A DNA stretch of 64,000 nucleotides, taken from positions 6,265,098 to 6,329,097 of the forward strand of contig CAIIXF020000001.1 in the NCBI GenBank assembly GCA_903813345.2, given 5' to 3'. This stretch comes from Owenia fusiformis. Its lineage: Eukaryota > Annelida > Polychaeta > Sabellida > Oweniidae. Of the stretch, positions 53,801 to 64,000 are shown piece after piece; the stretch's first letter is position 1, and every line of letters begins with the position of its first letter. The notes under the pieces are model-generated. The model was not told where the DNA came from. It worked only from the letters and a program-made list of their open reading frames with translations, and did not search any database. The position numbers were made by a program, and so were the translations under genes.

Positions 53801-56800
53801 CCCTGTTAGTATGCCCGATGGGTGTCTGGTAAACTCAAATGAAGATATCATTTTCTTTGCTTTTGCTCCGTATTTAACTTCAGCACTTCCTTTCAGGTTA
53901 GTTGGGTTATATTCAGATGAAACTATGTACCCAACGTTGTACTCAGGGTATTGCGATATAACGCTGTTTCTGGAAATGTTCAGGGGATATGTTCATATTA
54001 AATGATACACAAAACTCCCTCGAGAATGTACTTTTATTTTTTGATGAAATAAAAATTTGAAAATAGATTCAAAGCAATGAGTTTCTACTCTTAGTAACAA
54101 TTAATAAATATACTAACCCTGTTGCGGTATACTTTGTGATTTTGGCATTGTTAATTGTCTTGAGCTTTCCTGCAAATCTGACATATTGTTTGCCTCCACG
54201 CTTATCATCATAGTCCATCTTGACGTCCATAGACTTGAGACCTTTTCTGGAATCACTGCTGATCTTATTGGTGAGTTTACCATTGAAGTACGGGGAGTTC
54301 ACATCAAGTACACCGTTCAATTCGTACATGCCAAGTTTGACTTTGGCAACCTTAATCAGTTCACCTGAATAATAGTTAGTATAGGCATATATATTATAAG
54401 TATACGCAGGTTGTTAATTTGCTTGTGCTTTTCAAACGATATTGATCCTTCATGCTTTTGGATTTCTTTATTGTACAGTACTAATTTTAATCTCATCTAT
54501 AAAATTGAAATTATGTTTTTTGGATTCCTGGTTACTTTATATTTTTATGAAATGTCAAACTGTAAAGAGAGCTACTGTAAGTGATATTTTTATTATAAGG
54601 TGGCAAGATATTGTACCTTTGACGGTTATTGCTTTCTTGTTTGGCATATGTAGTTCAAAGCTTGGCGTGTATGTGACTGTGGCGCCCTTTATTGTAGTTT
54701 GCATCTCAGATGAAACAGCGTATCGTTTAGTCTCATCTACCATAGCTTCCAATGCAATTCTTTTTAGGTCGGGTTTGTTCACATATTCACCTAGTAGAAC
54801 AAAATGTGATTTCATACTTTATTCTGAATAAGAATTGGGTTTGTTTCGATATCAGCTTCAATCTTCAACTTAAAAAAGTATATTCATAATGAGAATGGGC
54901 TTGATCGTGAATGTACTGTAGACACATTACTTCTAAATGAAATTTTACAAATATTGATAGATAAAGCAAAATGTGTTCCGTCTGCTATATCCCTTACCAT
55001 TTGCATCTAATTTTTTCCAAGGTGATTTCAAGTTGAGACTGAATGCTTTGTCCTCTGGTTTGTAAATGAGCTCGGTAGAGAGATGCCTATCAGCCTGGGA
55101 CCCTGGTGTGTTAAATGACAGCTTTGTCACATAGGTATCTTTGGCGGATTTACCACTTCCTTCCTGTAAGGATACATAGGAATTACTTATTATCAAGTAA
55201 GATGAATAAGATGATATACATGTAAATGTAAAATAAAATACAGTCGATCCAGAAAAGCCCTGTTTCTTTATTAATTGAATAATGAGCTACAAAAATAAGG
55301 TAAACACACTCTTCCAAATTTCACTAAAAATGTTACACTTGACTTTTAAAGTATTATATACAAGAAAAGCAGTTTATCCTTTCTTATGTATATTAACCTT
55401 TTGTTTTGAGAAGCCTGCTTCCATCTCGTATGATGTGTGTGTGTCTCGTTTGTTCAAGACCAGGGTGAAGGTCTTAGGTCCAGTAAGGGGGAAGTATGGA
55501 GCCTCGTCTACCATAGAAGCATTGGCATAGCTGATCGTGGAGCAGAACTCAATACCCAAAGCATCTACAAGGGTCGACCCCGTGCATCCTTCCTTCTCTA
55601 CACGACCGCTGGTCACCATCTTCTGTTCACGGTCCCCATCAGAGCTAAGTATGTAGAACCTTGTCCTGAAATTCATTCGTGATCAGATATTATTGATATG
55701 TTTTGTTGGTTAATCCTAATATGGCCCGTTTCTCTTCCCCAGGTATAATTGTCAATTCTTTGGGGCTTACTGACCTTATTTGACAATGATGAATATTAAT
55801 CGAGAATAATGAATTACATGCACGTCACTAAATAAACCATCCGATAACAATTTATCCCAGATGAAATCCCCATTTTTAAACACAGAGTCAAAATAATCTA
55901 AACTTATGATTAAGAGCTAAAAGCCGAAATTGATATATAAACCTAGTTTTGACTTACTTTACATCTAGGACTTCAATTTTGTCTTTAGGCATATCGACTT
56001 TTACATTCAATAGTTGGCCATTCTGCAATTCTATCTTTCCCTCTGCATATGTACTGGAGTGGAGTGTTGAAACCACCCTCAATCCCGTCTTTGTAACAAA
56101 TGCATCAACGCCCATCGTGCTGGATACTTCAACAGCTCCACTGCAATATAAAATTGTGTAAATGTTTAGGAAAGATAAAGACAAGTTGGGAGGAAAGTTC
56201 AAGGAAGTTGTCTCAATTTTACAATGATTTTTTGCTCTCATCATTCAGTGCCTATTTTCTAAAAAGCATTTCCGACTTTATGTATTGTTAAAACTTTTTA
56301 GAAATATAAAAGGTGTCCCCCAGTCTATATTTGATTAGGTATTTCGACTTTTCAGAAAAATTGACATTGTACTGGAAGGATTGGCAATAGTTTTGAATAG
56401 ATCGCTTCTAACATTTTACAATTTCTTTCCTCTCTTATTCCTATCATCATGACAATGAATACAATGTGCAATGTTTACAACACTCAACACGATTCCATAC
56501 CACACTACTAAAGACCACTCAAGCAATCATTTGGTTTATTTTTCATCTATGTTATGATGATTATGAACAAACCAGCTGGAACAAACCTTGGTTTGACGAA
56601 GCCATCAATGTCGAATTTAGGGGGGAACGTGAATAGTTGCCTGATATCGACCTTGCCTCCCACTTTCAAGTTGACAGTCGCCGTGCCATTAATTGCCATT
56701 TTCAATGGAAGACCAGTGACGGTTGGAATACAATGTGTAGAGTCTAGGAACATCATACTCTTGGTGAACTCGTATGTGTTGTCCGAAGCAAGATTGATAA

Positions 56801-59800
56801 GGAAGTCGAGTGGGTTGAATTTCCCCTTGGCAGAACTGTCCAGAGATGCATATCGGATCTCGTTGCCAAACAACCTCATGTAAGCAGATGCTTTAGCCTC
56901 AGGGGCGACAAAGTCATACTGAAAAGTGACAAATGTAATAAATTATTCTCACTTTCAATACCTCTACTCTTCTATAGCTTTACTATACAAAAGTCCAGCT
57001 TGCGTTTTGTTTGTAATGACTATTTCATATTTTATATATCGTATGATCCGTCCGGATGTTAGTAATATCATAATCTGATGATATATTTCGAATAGTACTC
57101 ACTATACGTAAATGTAGTGACTGTATATTCGAACACTATATCAAATTGTGTGTACGCATCATAATACGATATTATGCAAAGCTTACCCTGTCTTCTACTT
57201 TGTTGATTTTCTGTGGTCGGATGGCATCACGTTTGTTCCTTCGTGGTCCAATATCAGGAATTTTATTACTTAAATATCCCTCAGGTCCAAACATTTGCTC
57301 CAAGAAATGCTGGATACCCTCTGCTCTTGCGCCGACCTCGAACAGGTTGACTGATTGACCGAACATATCAACAGTAAGATTCAACATGGCAGACCTGGGG
57401 AAGAAGGACTTCTGGGACCAAATAATGTTGGATTCTAAGTTGGCTCCTGTGTTAAGCATCTCACTGAATAATGATAATTCAATGTTTCTTGAAAACTTCC
57501 TCTTGTCCATATCAAAGCATTTCTTGAGGAGTTCATCTTCCACAATAGAACGTATGTCCTGTTTATATGGAGCCGATGTTTCCATGAGGTTTGTAAGATG
57601 AGTCCACACAAATGAACCCACTTGGTTGACTGTCTCTTCTTCTAAGATGGACCTGATAGCAATAAAAGCAAACTGTTTAGATAAGTGTCTACTGACATAA
57701 ATGTATATTGTTAATTTATATGGAGTAACCCACCTCCAAAATACCTGGTATCTCAAAAACCTAAAATATGCTACCATAAACAATGTTCACCTAATTCAAA
57801 ACCTGCTTTGGTATGTTAGTAAGTAAACTTATCACCTGCTTTTAGTTACCGAAAACTCTTGGTTGAATAAAACGAGCTGAATAAATGTCACTTGTAACAA
57901 ATAAAATTGTCACAAAAAGGACAGATTGATTAATACCTATACCAGACCTGATATCTTGCATCATGCTTGGGGTGGGGCATTTCATCATCATTAGGTAGGC
58001 TCCTATGCGCACTTCTGAATCAAGCTGGGCGTCACGGAAGATATCCTTCAAGCTGTCGAATCTCACCTCCTAAATGAAATGAACCAAATTATTTAAAACC
58101 CTGTTATCATTTCCTAAAGTAGTCTCACATGAACAACTAAATAAAATCTGAAAAGTATCCTGTGGTAAACCAGAGGCATATATTTTACATGTTTTATATG
58201 TCTCTGGGTAAAAGTGTTTCAAATCGAAGAGGATTTAAAGCATTGTTATTATGAATTGAAATCAGCATATGCTTTTTACTGATTTGGTTAGCCATCGTAA
58301 TTTTCATTGACTCACATTTTCATGACAAGGCATCCGTCTGAACGCCTCCATGGCCGCAAGTCTGACTGCGATTGGGAGGTCCCTGTTGGCCACGCATCTG
58401 TTCAGGTTAGCTGGTCGAAGACTGATCCCTATGTTACCAATAGATTTCAAAGCCATGATAACCTACACAACAAAAATAGAGAATTCAAATACTTATTAAT
58501 ACCTGATATGTATTAATACTATGTGTACTTTTGGCCCCTGAGATACCTTGAGGTACAACATGTAAATGTGAAGTATACAATAAAAGAAGAAATTTTCATA
58601 TTTAGACGAGTGCAGTTATACCTTATCTTCAGTGGCTGGAGTCACCTTACAGTTGTAGTTGAGCATTTTCTCAAACACTTGCACGATGGCTCTGACATTA
58701 GGGTCTTCCTCACAGGTCGGGTTGTGCTTGCAGTGGCTGAATGCCAGTGTTGAGACGGCTAACATGACATTGTGGCTTGGCTGAGGCACATCTAGTAGCT
58801 CCTGTCATGTGAATATTGCCATTAGAAATATCTCAATGTATTTTATGTAGCTATGTATAGGTAGTTAGTGTTATTGTACCTTAAATGTATATATACTATG
58901 TCAATCCCAGGTTATTCCCAATTCTTTTCATCTGACTTGGAGATGTTACTATAAACTTATTGATGAATTACCTGGGTGTCAAACCATCATACTTCTACTT
59001 ATCGGGGAGGTTTCTGAAATGTTTGACACAAGTATCAAGTTATTTCTACTCTACCTTAAGTTCCCCCAACATCTCAGATGTTGGTTTGGGAATAAGTGAC
59101 ATCATAGTTAACCAGATGGAAGTATATTCCTCAACCTCATTGCTTGCAATCTTTTTCTTGATTAACTTTACAGCGGCAGTTGTTCCAAGAAGTGGGATAG
59201 CCTCGTGCATGAATGTCCTGAAAATGCCAAGATATTTCGTTATGCGACTACTGTTTTATGCGTGTAATCGTTTAAAGTTTTATGTGGTATTGTCGACAAA
59301 CATCTCACTACCTGAATGTCCTGAAAATGCCAAGATTTCGTTATGCGACTACCGTTTTATGCGTGTAATCGTTTAAAGTTTTATGTGGTATTGTCGATCT
59401 GCTACGATCATTAACAACTTACTTTGCCTTGGAACAAGGGTTTCTCGAGGCCCTGTTAAGTACACTCTCCAGGGAATCGGCCCCCAATTGCCTCAGTTTG
59501 TAGACCAACTTCGAGAACAAAAATGGAACCTCTGGTCTGATTTCATCTGATGATTTGTCACAAAGGTCTCTGAGAATGCTCTCGGCGTCTCGCACATTCG
59601 AAGACTCAACCTCGGGTGCTTCAGTGTGGCTGAATTTCAGATTTGTCCTCTTTACAATGTTGATGCTGTCTGGAAAAGTATTGTTAACACATTTAGAATT
59701 ATAAGCTTACAGTAAGACTGAATATATGAAAATGACACACTAAGTTACACCGGCTTGGTCTCATGCCTGCAGGTTGGTAGTCCGGTAGAAAGCCGAAAAA

Positions 59801-62800
59801 TTGGATGAAGAAAATGAAAAGAGACAAACTGACTTCGACCCAGGCCATTTATCCGATAATACCGTTTAAACTTACCAAGTGGTGTTCTTCTGCTTCGGAA
59901 TTCTCTGGTAAATTCCAGAACTTGAGTACTTGTAGTAACTGCGCCACTTTTCTCATTGGAGAATGGTCTAAACATATGCATTTCCTCACATGCAGTCTTG
60001 ACAAGCTTGCCGTATGCGTCTATCATCTGCTCGCATTCGTGAGTGCTCTTCAGAATTGGCATTGACTGCAGTGGCTGCAAGGGGAGTCATCATCTTAGTT
60101 TTCAGTTACAGAAGTTAAAAAGAAAGTAGAAGGGATGGGGACTGTAATGTTGGGAGCAATTTTAATGCAAATAATTCCCTTATATCCTTTTTATATTTCC
60201 AGAAAAGGTAGTGAGATGTTTGTTGAAATTAGAAGATCGAAGATGCAAAGATATCCATATTAATTAGAATTGATAAAAGGCTTTGTATAAAAAACCTCCT
60301 ACCTCATACCCACCTACCCACCTACGTAGAACATGATACAGTCATTGAAGGGTTCAATTTGAAAGATTATTAAATCTCAAAATAGCTCAAATTATTAACA
60401 TTTCTACAATTCCGGTTTTATTTTATGACTACAGAGATGACAGATCCATAAATAAAGGCATATGGATGCATTTTAATGTGTAATGACCCGAGGGCGCCCC
60501 AGGGGAATAAATAACTTACGACCGCGAGCAAAGATCCAACAAGCCAGATAAAGAAATTGATAGAAAGTGTTCTAAATTCGATGCCCCTTGTGGGAATCGA
60601 ACCCAGCTGGGATGTAGTAGCAACTTGCTATCAAGGGTCATTACAGATGCATCTATAGTTCATCATAAACTAAGATTTAATAAACTAAGATCTTTAAAAT
60701 CGAACCCTTCAAAGACTGTATCATGTCCCACGTACGTGGGTAGGTGGGTATGAGGTAGGAGGTTTTTTATACAAAGCCTTGATAAAATAGTATGTTCTCT
60801 TTTCGATAAACTTTAAAATCGACGGATTATTCTGAAGCAGTCAGAACTGTTTAAAAAACATGGACTGATGAAAGATTTTGAACTTCCTATCCTTCTATTT
60901 GCATTATAATGAGCTGGAAGCTGAATAAAATGTTATTGGAGATGCGGTAGTAAAAAATGAATTTGCTTACAGATCTTGCGTCATATGGAGTACCCTGAAC
61001 GTATGTTTGTTGGTGGTTTCTGTCCAAGCATTCAAGTATGTTCTTGGACCTGCTCACCGTCTTCATTCCCCTGCTCTCACTTTCTTTAACAGTGTAGTGG
61101 GTTGGGCAATTCCCTGCTATGTCGACCTGAAGTGAATTCAATGACGTTTATATAAAGTTCCTTCGGAGGACAATAACGATGATGTGATATCAAGAACACG
61201 TGCTTCACATGAGCAAACTAAACAACGGATGGAGTATTTGGATATCTAATTAGAGATTCATATTTTCAATATGTGATGTTCAATGAACTTTCGATCTGTA
61301 GAACGAACGCTAAAATTCAAAAAATGTATAAATGAGACCTCCTTATTTTTACAAATATTACTCATGATAAGTATCTCATGGCTATAAGAATGTGACGTAC
61401 TTCGTCCAGCATTGCTTCAGTTTCGAGATCATCCATTCCATTCTGGAAGGCTGAGAGCACGGCATGTTTGATATTCTGCGCCCATTCATCTTCACCTTCT
61501 GTGGCACAGGTGGCCTCGATGTGTCCATCTTGGAAGGCAAACCTGAGTGGATTCAGCTCAAGTTTCTCCTTGAATGTCCTCATACCGTTGACTTGGTTAC
61601 GTCTTCTCAGATCTTTGGGATGGGATTCTTCTAGTGTCACATCAGTCAACTGAAATACAACGTTAATGAAAGGTGTTTTAATCCCAGGTGATTAAATTAG
61701 AGCCATGTATCGGCAATACATTCTAACTCTTAAACACCATCATATGCTATGAATGTGAAAGAATGTGATTGGAATTAGGTATTTGCTTTTAAGTTTGAAT
61801 AAATAAATTCTTATAAAAAAATTAAAAAATGTGACGCACCATGTACGAAAGTGTAAATCGTGGAATGGTATCATCTAGGATAAGTTACTTATTCACATAA
61901 AGTTCTCATAATATCTCTCTAATATTTTTATTTTTCAATATATATATTCTAATGAAATTTTCATGAAATCTGCAGTATAGAACACTGTATTAATCTATCA
62001 AAAAATATTTGGTATAACAGAAAAATTAAATAAGTAATGGTTGCCATAGTAACCGGAAATCAAGGCACCCGGGGCAAATAAAAATAATTGAGAAAATGAG
62101 CTTAATTAACCATGTTTACAAACATAATAAACTTTCATAAATTATCAAACACATTAAAATGTTATGTTAAATATGTTGTTAAATGCTTTTACTATAAAAT
62201 AAATTGATCATGTGAATTATGTGCTGTCTTAGGGGATGTTTACATGCTTCATTAGATGTGATACCAGACTCTGAGAATCAAAGCTTAATGATCAGAAATG
62301 ACAGAGTAAGTTAATGCATAGATGCAGAGATCATCAGAAAAATAAAATTCATACTGACAAAAAGTTTGGTTAAGTTCGAAAAGTTCTTTGATCATACTAA
62401 AGATGATCTAAAACAAATATGTTATTTGTTCTTCAAATATGTATCAACAAAATTACCCCCTATTTGTGGTCTAAACATATTTAAGATAAACTAAAGGGGG
62501 AAATCGACTTTCCTTGGAATATTTGACAAAACAGTTGCAGTACCTAACAACACTTCTAATGAAGCATTACAATCATCCATTATGAGATCACACAATTCAC
62601 ATGACCATTATAATTGTTCAAAACAGTCAAGAACTCATGGCATTTAACAATTTAATGTATTTCATAGCTTATTTGATAACTTATTATGCATTTAAACATG
62701 GTTAGTTGGGGCTATTCTTGCACAATTTTTTATTTGCCCCGGGTGCCTTGATTTCGGGTTACTATGGCAACCATTTCTTAAATAATATTTCTTATATACC

Positions 62801-63714
62801 AAATATGTTTTGATAGATTAATACAGCATTCTATACTACACATTCTGTGAAAAAGTCATCAGAATATATTGAAAAAAAAAATTAGAGAGATATTATGAGA
62901 ACTTTATGATATATCCTCGTAAATATAAGAAAACGTAAGAAAATATATTTTGTCTGATATGATTGAAACTGGATATTTTATTTGGCTCATTGAATTGTTT
63001 TCGCCATTATTGAAAATTCATAGTTCGTCTTTGAGAATGTTTATTTCGATTGTGTGTATGTTATCAATGTTTATGTTTACAAATTAATAGTCAAAACATG
63101 TCTAATATAAAGTGAGAAGATATCCTTGTTTGCATGGCCCTGCTTGCAAACTTATTGTCGATGTTAACAAGTACAATTGATAAGGACAACAACGACTAAT
63201 CTTTCTTAATAGCATTAACCTCATCAAGAAGTCAAATACAAAGAGCCAAAACAGAACTCTTGGCCAAAATATTTGAAACTTTGACAATATTCTACCAATT
63301 TATACAAATTACAAACCTTTTGTTTTGTCAATGTCATAAAGCTTGCCACTCTTATTTTTTGTTGTAAAGCCATTTTGAACTGACTAATGACTGTATAATT
63401 AATCAATGAGTAACTTAATGTATGGTATAGATGAATATATCATGAATATGTTTTGAAATATCGTCTAATTACTTTTACATTGAACTATTGCAATTTAATT
63501 TTTCAGTATGTTTGTAAGTATGTCACGGTTTATAAACATTCAATGATCATTACCTTCAATACCATCTCGCATGGTTCAATGACCTCAATGTTTGCAGTTG
63601 CCCGGATGTGTAAGCTGGAATGTTCCTCAGATGCTCCTTGTACACTTGTGACAGTGTCGGCCTCATACCTGTAGCTATATGTAGTACCAGGTTGATACCG
63701 GAACTTCACACTCT
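41813..63714 (-). CDS. Apolipophorin / apoB-type large lipid transfer protein, 34 exons visible, 5' end outside the window
   Basis: Exons in coding order (high-low): 63714-63554, 61649-61401, 61126-60971, 60074-59876, 59669-59423, 59217-59055, 58801-58622, 58462-58316, 58069-57948, 57652-57187, 56918-56587, 56140-55958, 55665-55398, 55163-54998, 54790-54617, 54364-54118, 53969-53765, 53392-49490, 49240-48914, 48671-48509, 47858-47674, 47483-47260, 47062-46831, 46627-46528, 46412-46198, 46084-45691, 45458-45247, 45102-44928, 44776-44544, 44241-44091, 43981-43799, 43345-42971, 42774-42440, 41974-41813. All phases agree; 3,743 residues visible. Order: vitellogenin-type lipid-binding N-module, furin-type site, open beta-sheet region, 1301-residue repeat exon, helical linker, von Willebrand D domain, vWA-like domain, Lys-rich tail. 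The combination is that of insect apolipophorin rather than vitellogenin: no polyserine phosvitin tract. Expected role: secreted carrier of lipids in body fluid. The donor after 57948 is GTCTGG, weak, but the only one that keeps frame. Confidence 0.93.
42971..43981 (-). other. vWA-like (Rossmann-type) domain near the C-terminus of the apolipophorin-like protein
   Basis: Two exons encode VDVVFVIQETEC, then VQFGLVGFGGEGVHNK, KVDGLSALAFASKYPFR and GAAREVILVTCDTC, an alternating beta-strand/helix order like a von Willebrand A fold. The DxSxS metal-binding motif expected after strand 1 is replaced by QETEC, so metal binding is doubtful. A similar module follows vWD in arthropod apolipophorins (recalled from family knowledge, not checked). 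Confidence 0.55.
43437..43684. repeat. Two adjacent palindromic elements in an apolipophorin intron
   Basis: TTATTGGATGATTTGAAGTG ... CACTTCAAATCATTCAATAA forms one foldback (43437-43570), with CAATACAGAATATATCCTG mirrored inside. CTGTATTGCAACTGAGATTG ... CAATCTCAGTAGCAATACAG forms a second (43582-43684). Shared CTGTATTGCA words suggest they are parts of one composite element. Confidence 0.7.
44544..45458 (-). other. von Willebrand factor type D domain of the apolipophorin-like protein
   Basis: Three exons encode GRQHYMTFDKKFYEFAGECS (vWD opening with the GxxxxTFD..Y.F.G.C pattern), ILVISNEKQIEIQSDYR, VKCDLPHDFC and GLFGTYDNEAKNDWLSPD (the typical GLxGTYD..NDW closing segment). Cysteines are fewer than in mucin-type vWD, as in vitellogenins and apolipophorins. 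Confidence 0.85.
48355..48494. repeat. Palindromic element, 140 bp
   Basis: ATCACACGTTTCAGC..ATGTGATAC...GAAATATTCCAC is mirrored by GTGGAATATTTC..GTATCACAT.GCTGAAACGTGTGAT. It sits immediately next to the exon whose donor is at 48509, so its right arm is only about 14 bp inside the intron. Confidence 0.75.
49490..53392 (-). other. 3.9-kb exon encoding apoB-like beta-strand repeats
   Basis: One uninterrupted exon of 1301 codons. The first half repeats a YPGR-type unit (TYPGREMRIVHD, SYPGRDIKLMGK, KYPERSFRG, KYPGQEIKVIN, LYPGSGLINVQG); the second half repeats an S/T-P-F unit followed by alternating hydrophobic residues (SPFKKFEFVNLEI, SPFKEMKNVLLSV, SPFEAMSSALLNF, TPFQRFKENKVSI, TPFEIVRNAELSI). 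Units are roughly 50-70 residues apart. Alternating polar and hydrophobic residues indicate amphipathic beta-strands that lie on the lipid surface, as in apoB and apolipophorin I. Confidence 0.75.
57229..57243 (-). other. Furin-type cleavage site RRNKR in the apolipophorin-like protein
   Basis: The protein reads IGPRRNKRDAIRP here, an RxxR/RxKR-type proprotein convertase motif about 680 residues after the start of the first visible exon, i.e. near residue 700 of the full protein. Insect apolipophorin II/I precursors are cut by furin at a comparable position after the helical domain. The positional match makes cleavage likely; it is inference. Confidence 0.6.
59222..59395. repeat. Tandem duplication spanning an exon acceptor in the apolipophorin gene
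   Basis: The block starting at AATGTCCTGAAAATGCCAAG and ending GGTATTGTCGA occurs twice (about 59211-59296 and 59317-59396), with only small differences. The first copy includes the 3' splice site of the exon 59055-59217; the second carries an extra copy of that site. Confidence 0.8.
60279..60778. mobile_element. 500-bp element with about 90-bp inverted termini and 9-bp target-site duplication
   Basis: Starts GGCTTTGTATAAAAAACCTCC and ends with its inverse; arms continue through CTACCTCATACCCACCTACC and CATGATACAGTC. TTGATAAAA flanks both sides (60270-60278 and 60779-60787). A 9-bp duplication with long termini suits a Mutator-like (MULE) MITE. A smaller nested inverted repeat (TGTAATGACCC..GGGTCATTACA, about 60478-60646) lies inside. 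Confidence 0.85.
60590..60607 (-). other. Isolated pol III B-box-like sequence inside the 500-bp element
   Basis: The minus strand reads GCTGGGTTCGATTCCCAC, an excellent tRNA T-arm with paired stem. The expected A box and acceptor stem upstream are poor, so a tRNA gene is unlikely; a tRNA-derived SINE fragment is possible. Confidence 0.4.
61896..62908. mobile_element. Long-arm foldback element, about 1 kb
   Basis: Arms of at least 220 bp starting CATAAAGTTCTCATAATATC on both strands, containing GGTTGCCATAGTAACC and AAGGCACCCGGGGCAAAT in inverted order. No coding content and no clear target duplication. Located in the apolipophorin intron between 61649 and 63554. Confidence 0.8.
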
Positions 63715-64000
63715 CTGAAACACAAAGAGAAGCCTCTATGTCTATCTACCGGTCTACAGACTGCATATATTCTCTCGTCCTGTCGGGCGTCCTGTCCGAC
63801 CAATGTCACCATCAATGACATTTTAATTTACTAAATTATTTTAAGGTTGCCTGAAGCAGATTTACAAGATCGTATTGGCATTGGATGAATTGGGGATTTC
63901 CATGGACGTCTATCCGAGATGGCATTCCCTGATTTGAGTGAAGGTGCAAGATTGCTGTCCAGGGGATAGAGGTCCGTGGGACGTTTCTAAGATAGGTCCA
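63715..64000. other. Apolipophorin intron running off the window
   Basis: Sequence 5' of the first visible apolipophorin exon (acceptor at 63715-63716, minus strand). The exon must be preceded by at least one more, carrying the signal peptide and the first base of the split codon; none is found here. Confidence 0.5.

Larger units (their letters stand above)
57187..63714 (-). other. Vitellogenin/lipoprotein N-terminal lipid-binding module of the apolipophorin-like gene
   Basis: Ten exons encode the conserved N-terminal module: a beta-barrel part beginning KFRYQPGTTYSYRYEADT (typical start of the lipovitellin barrel), then a helical part with repeated short helices (for example VIMALKSIGNIGIS, AVRLAAMEAFRRMPC, then LEEETVNQVGSFVWTHLTNL). 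In the family this module binds the lipid transfer protein partner and membranes during particle assembly. It ends in a basic PRRNKRD stretch. Confidence 0.85.

Noticed and set aside
60471-60660. Possible tRNA gene on the minus strand
   Set aside because: The T-arm is perfect but the D arm, anticodon arm and full acceptor stem cannot be formed.

Overview
This is a eukaryotic, clearly metazoan, AT-rich window: multi-exon genes with GT..AG introns, long intergenic and intronic stretches, and many transposon remains. The genes are animal-specific families (TRPC channel, PAQR/mPR receptor, MFSD6-like transporter, a vitellogenin-superfamily lipoprotein). The LINE with an NPGP motif, the mariner relics and the short palindromic elements fit a marine invertebrate. 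An ambulacrarian (hemichordate or echinoderm) is my best guess, but it is inference and the species cannot be read from the sequence.

Layout. 2-9027 (+): MFSD6-like major facilitator transporter, five exons. 12531-19003 (+): PSMA2, proteasome subunit alpha type-2, seven exons, complete. 19004-27469: a repeat-rich gap holding a CR1-like LINE (21352-25233, minus) with an intact 1231-codon ORF, apparently inserted in an older DNA transposon, next to a GAACG-rich element. 27470-35784 (-): complete TRPC-type cation channel, ten coding exons, 828 aa. 36515-37320 (-): 3' end of a second LINE family. 38652-39732 (+): intronless PAQR/membrane progestin receptor-like gene with two apparent frameshifts. 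41813-63714 (-): at least 34 exons of an apolipophorin/apoB-type large lipid transfer protein (3,743 residues visible); the signal-peptide exon lies beyond the right edge.

All exon chains were built by hand from splice sites and checked for phase. PSMA2 sums to 708 nt, TRPC to 2487 nt and the MFSD6-like gene to 2430 nt, all divisible by 3. The apolipophorin chain sums to 11234 nt, i.e. 2 nt finishing a split codon plus 3744 codons. The genes belong to unrelated pathways (transport, proteolysis, calcium entry, steroid sensing, lipid carriage) and look like ordinary neighbours, not a functional cluster.

The most interesting signals are: a LINE whose membrane-like N-terminus ends in an NPGP (2A-like) motif; a transposon family seen both as a 643-bp copy with an 8-bp target duplication and as a 33-bp relic with a 7-bp duplication; a duplicated splice acceptor in the apolipophorin gene that creates a possible in-frame 9-nt microexon; a dibasic furin-type site and a lysine-rich tail in the apolipophorin; and several nested palindromic elements with clean target-site duplications.
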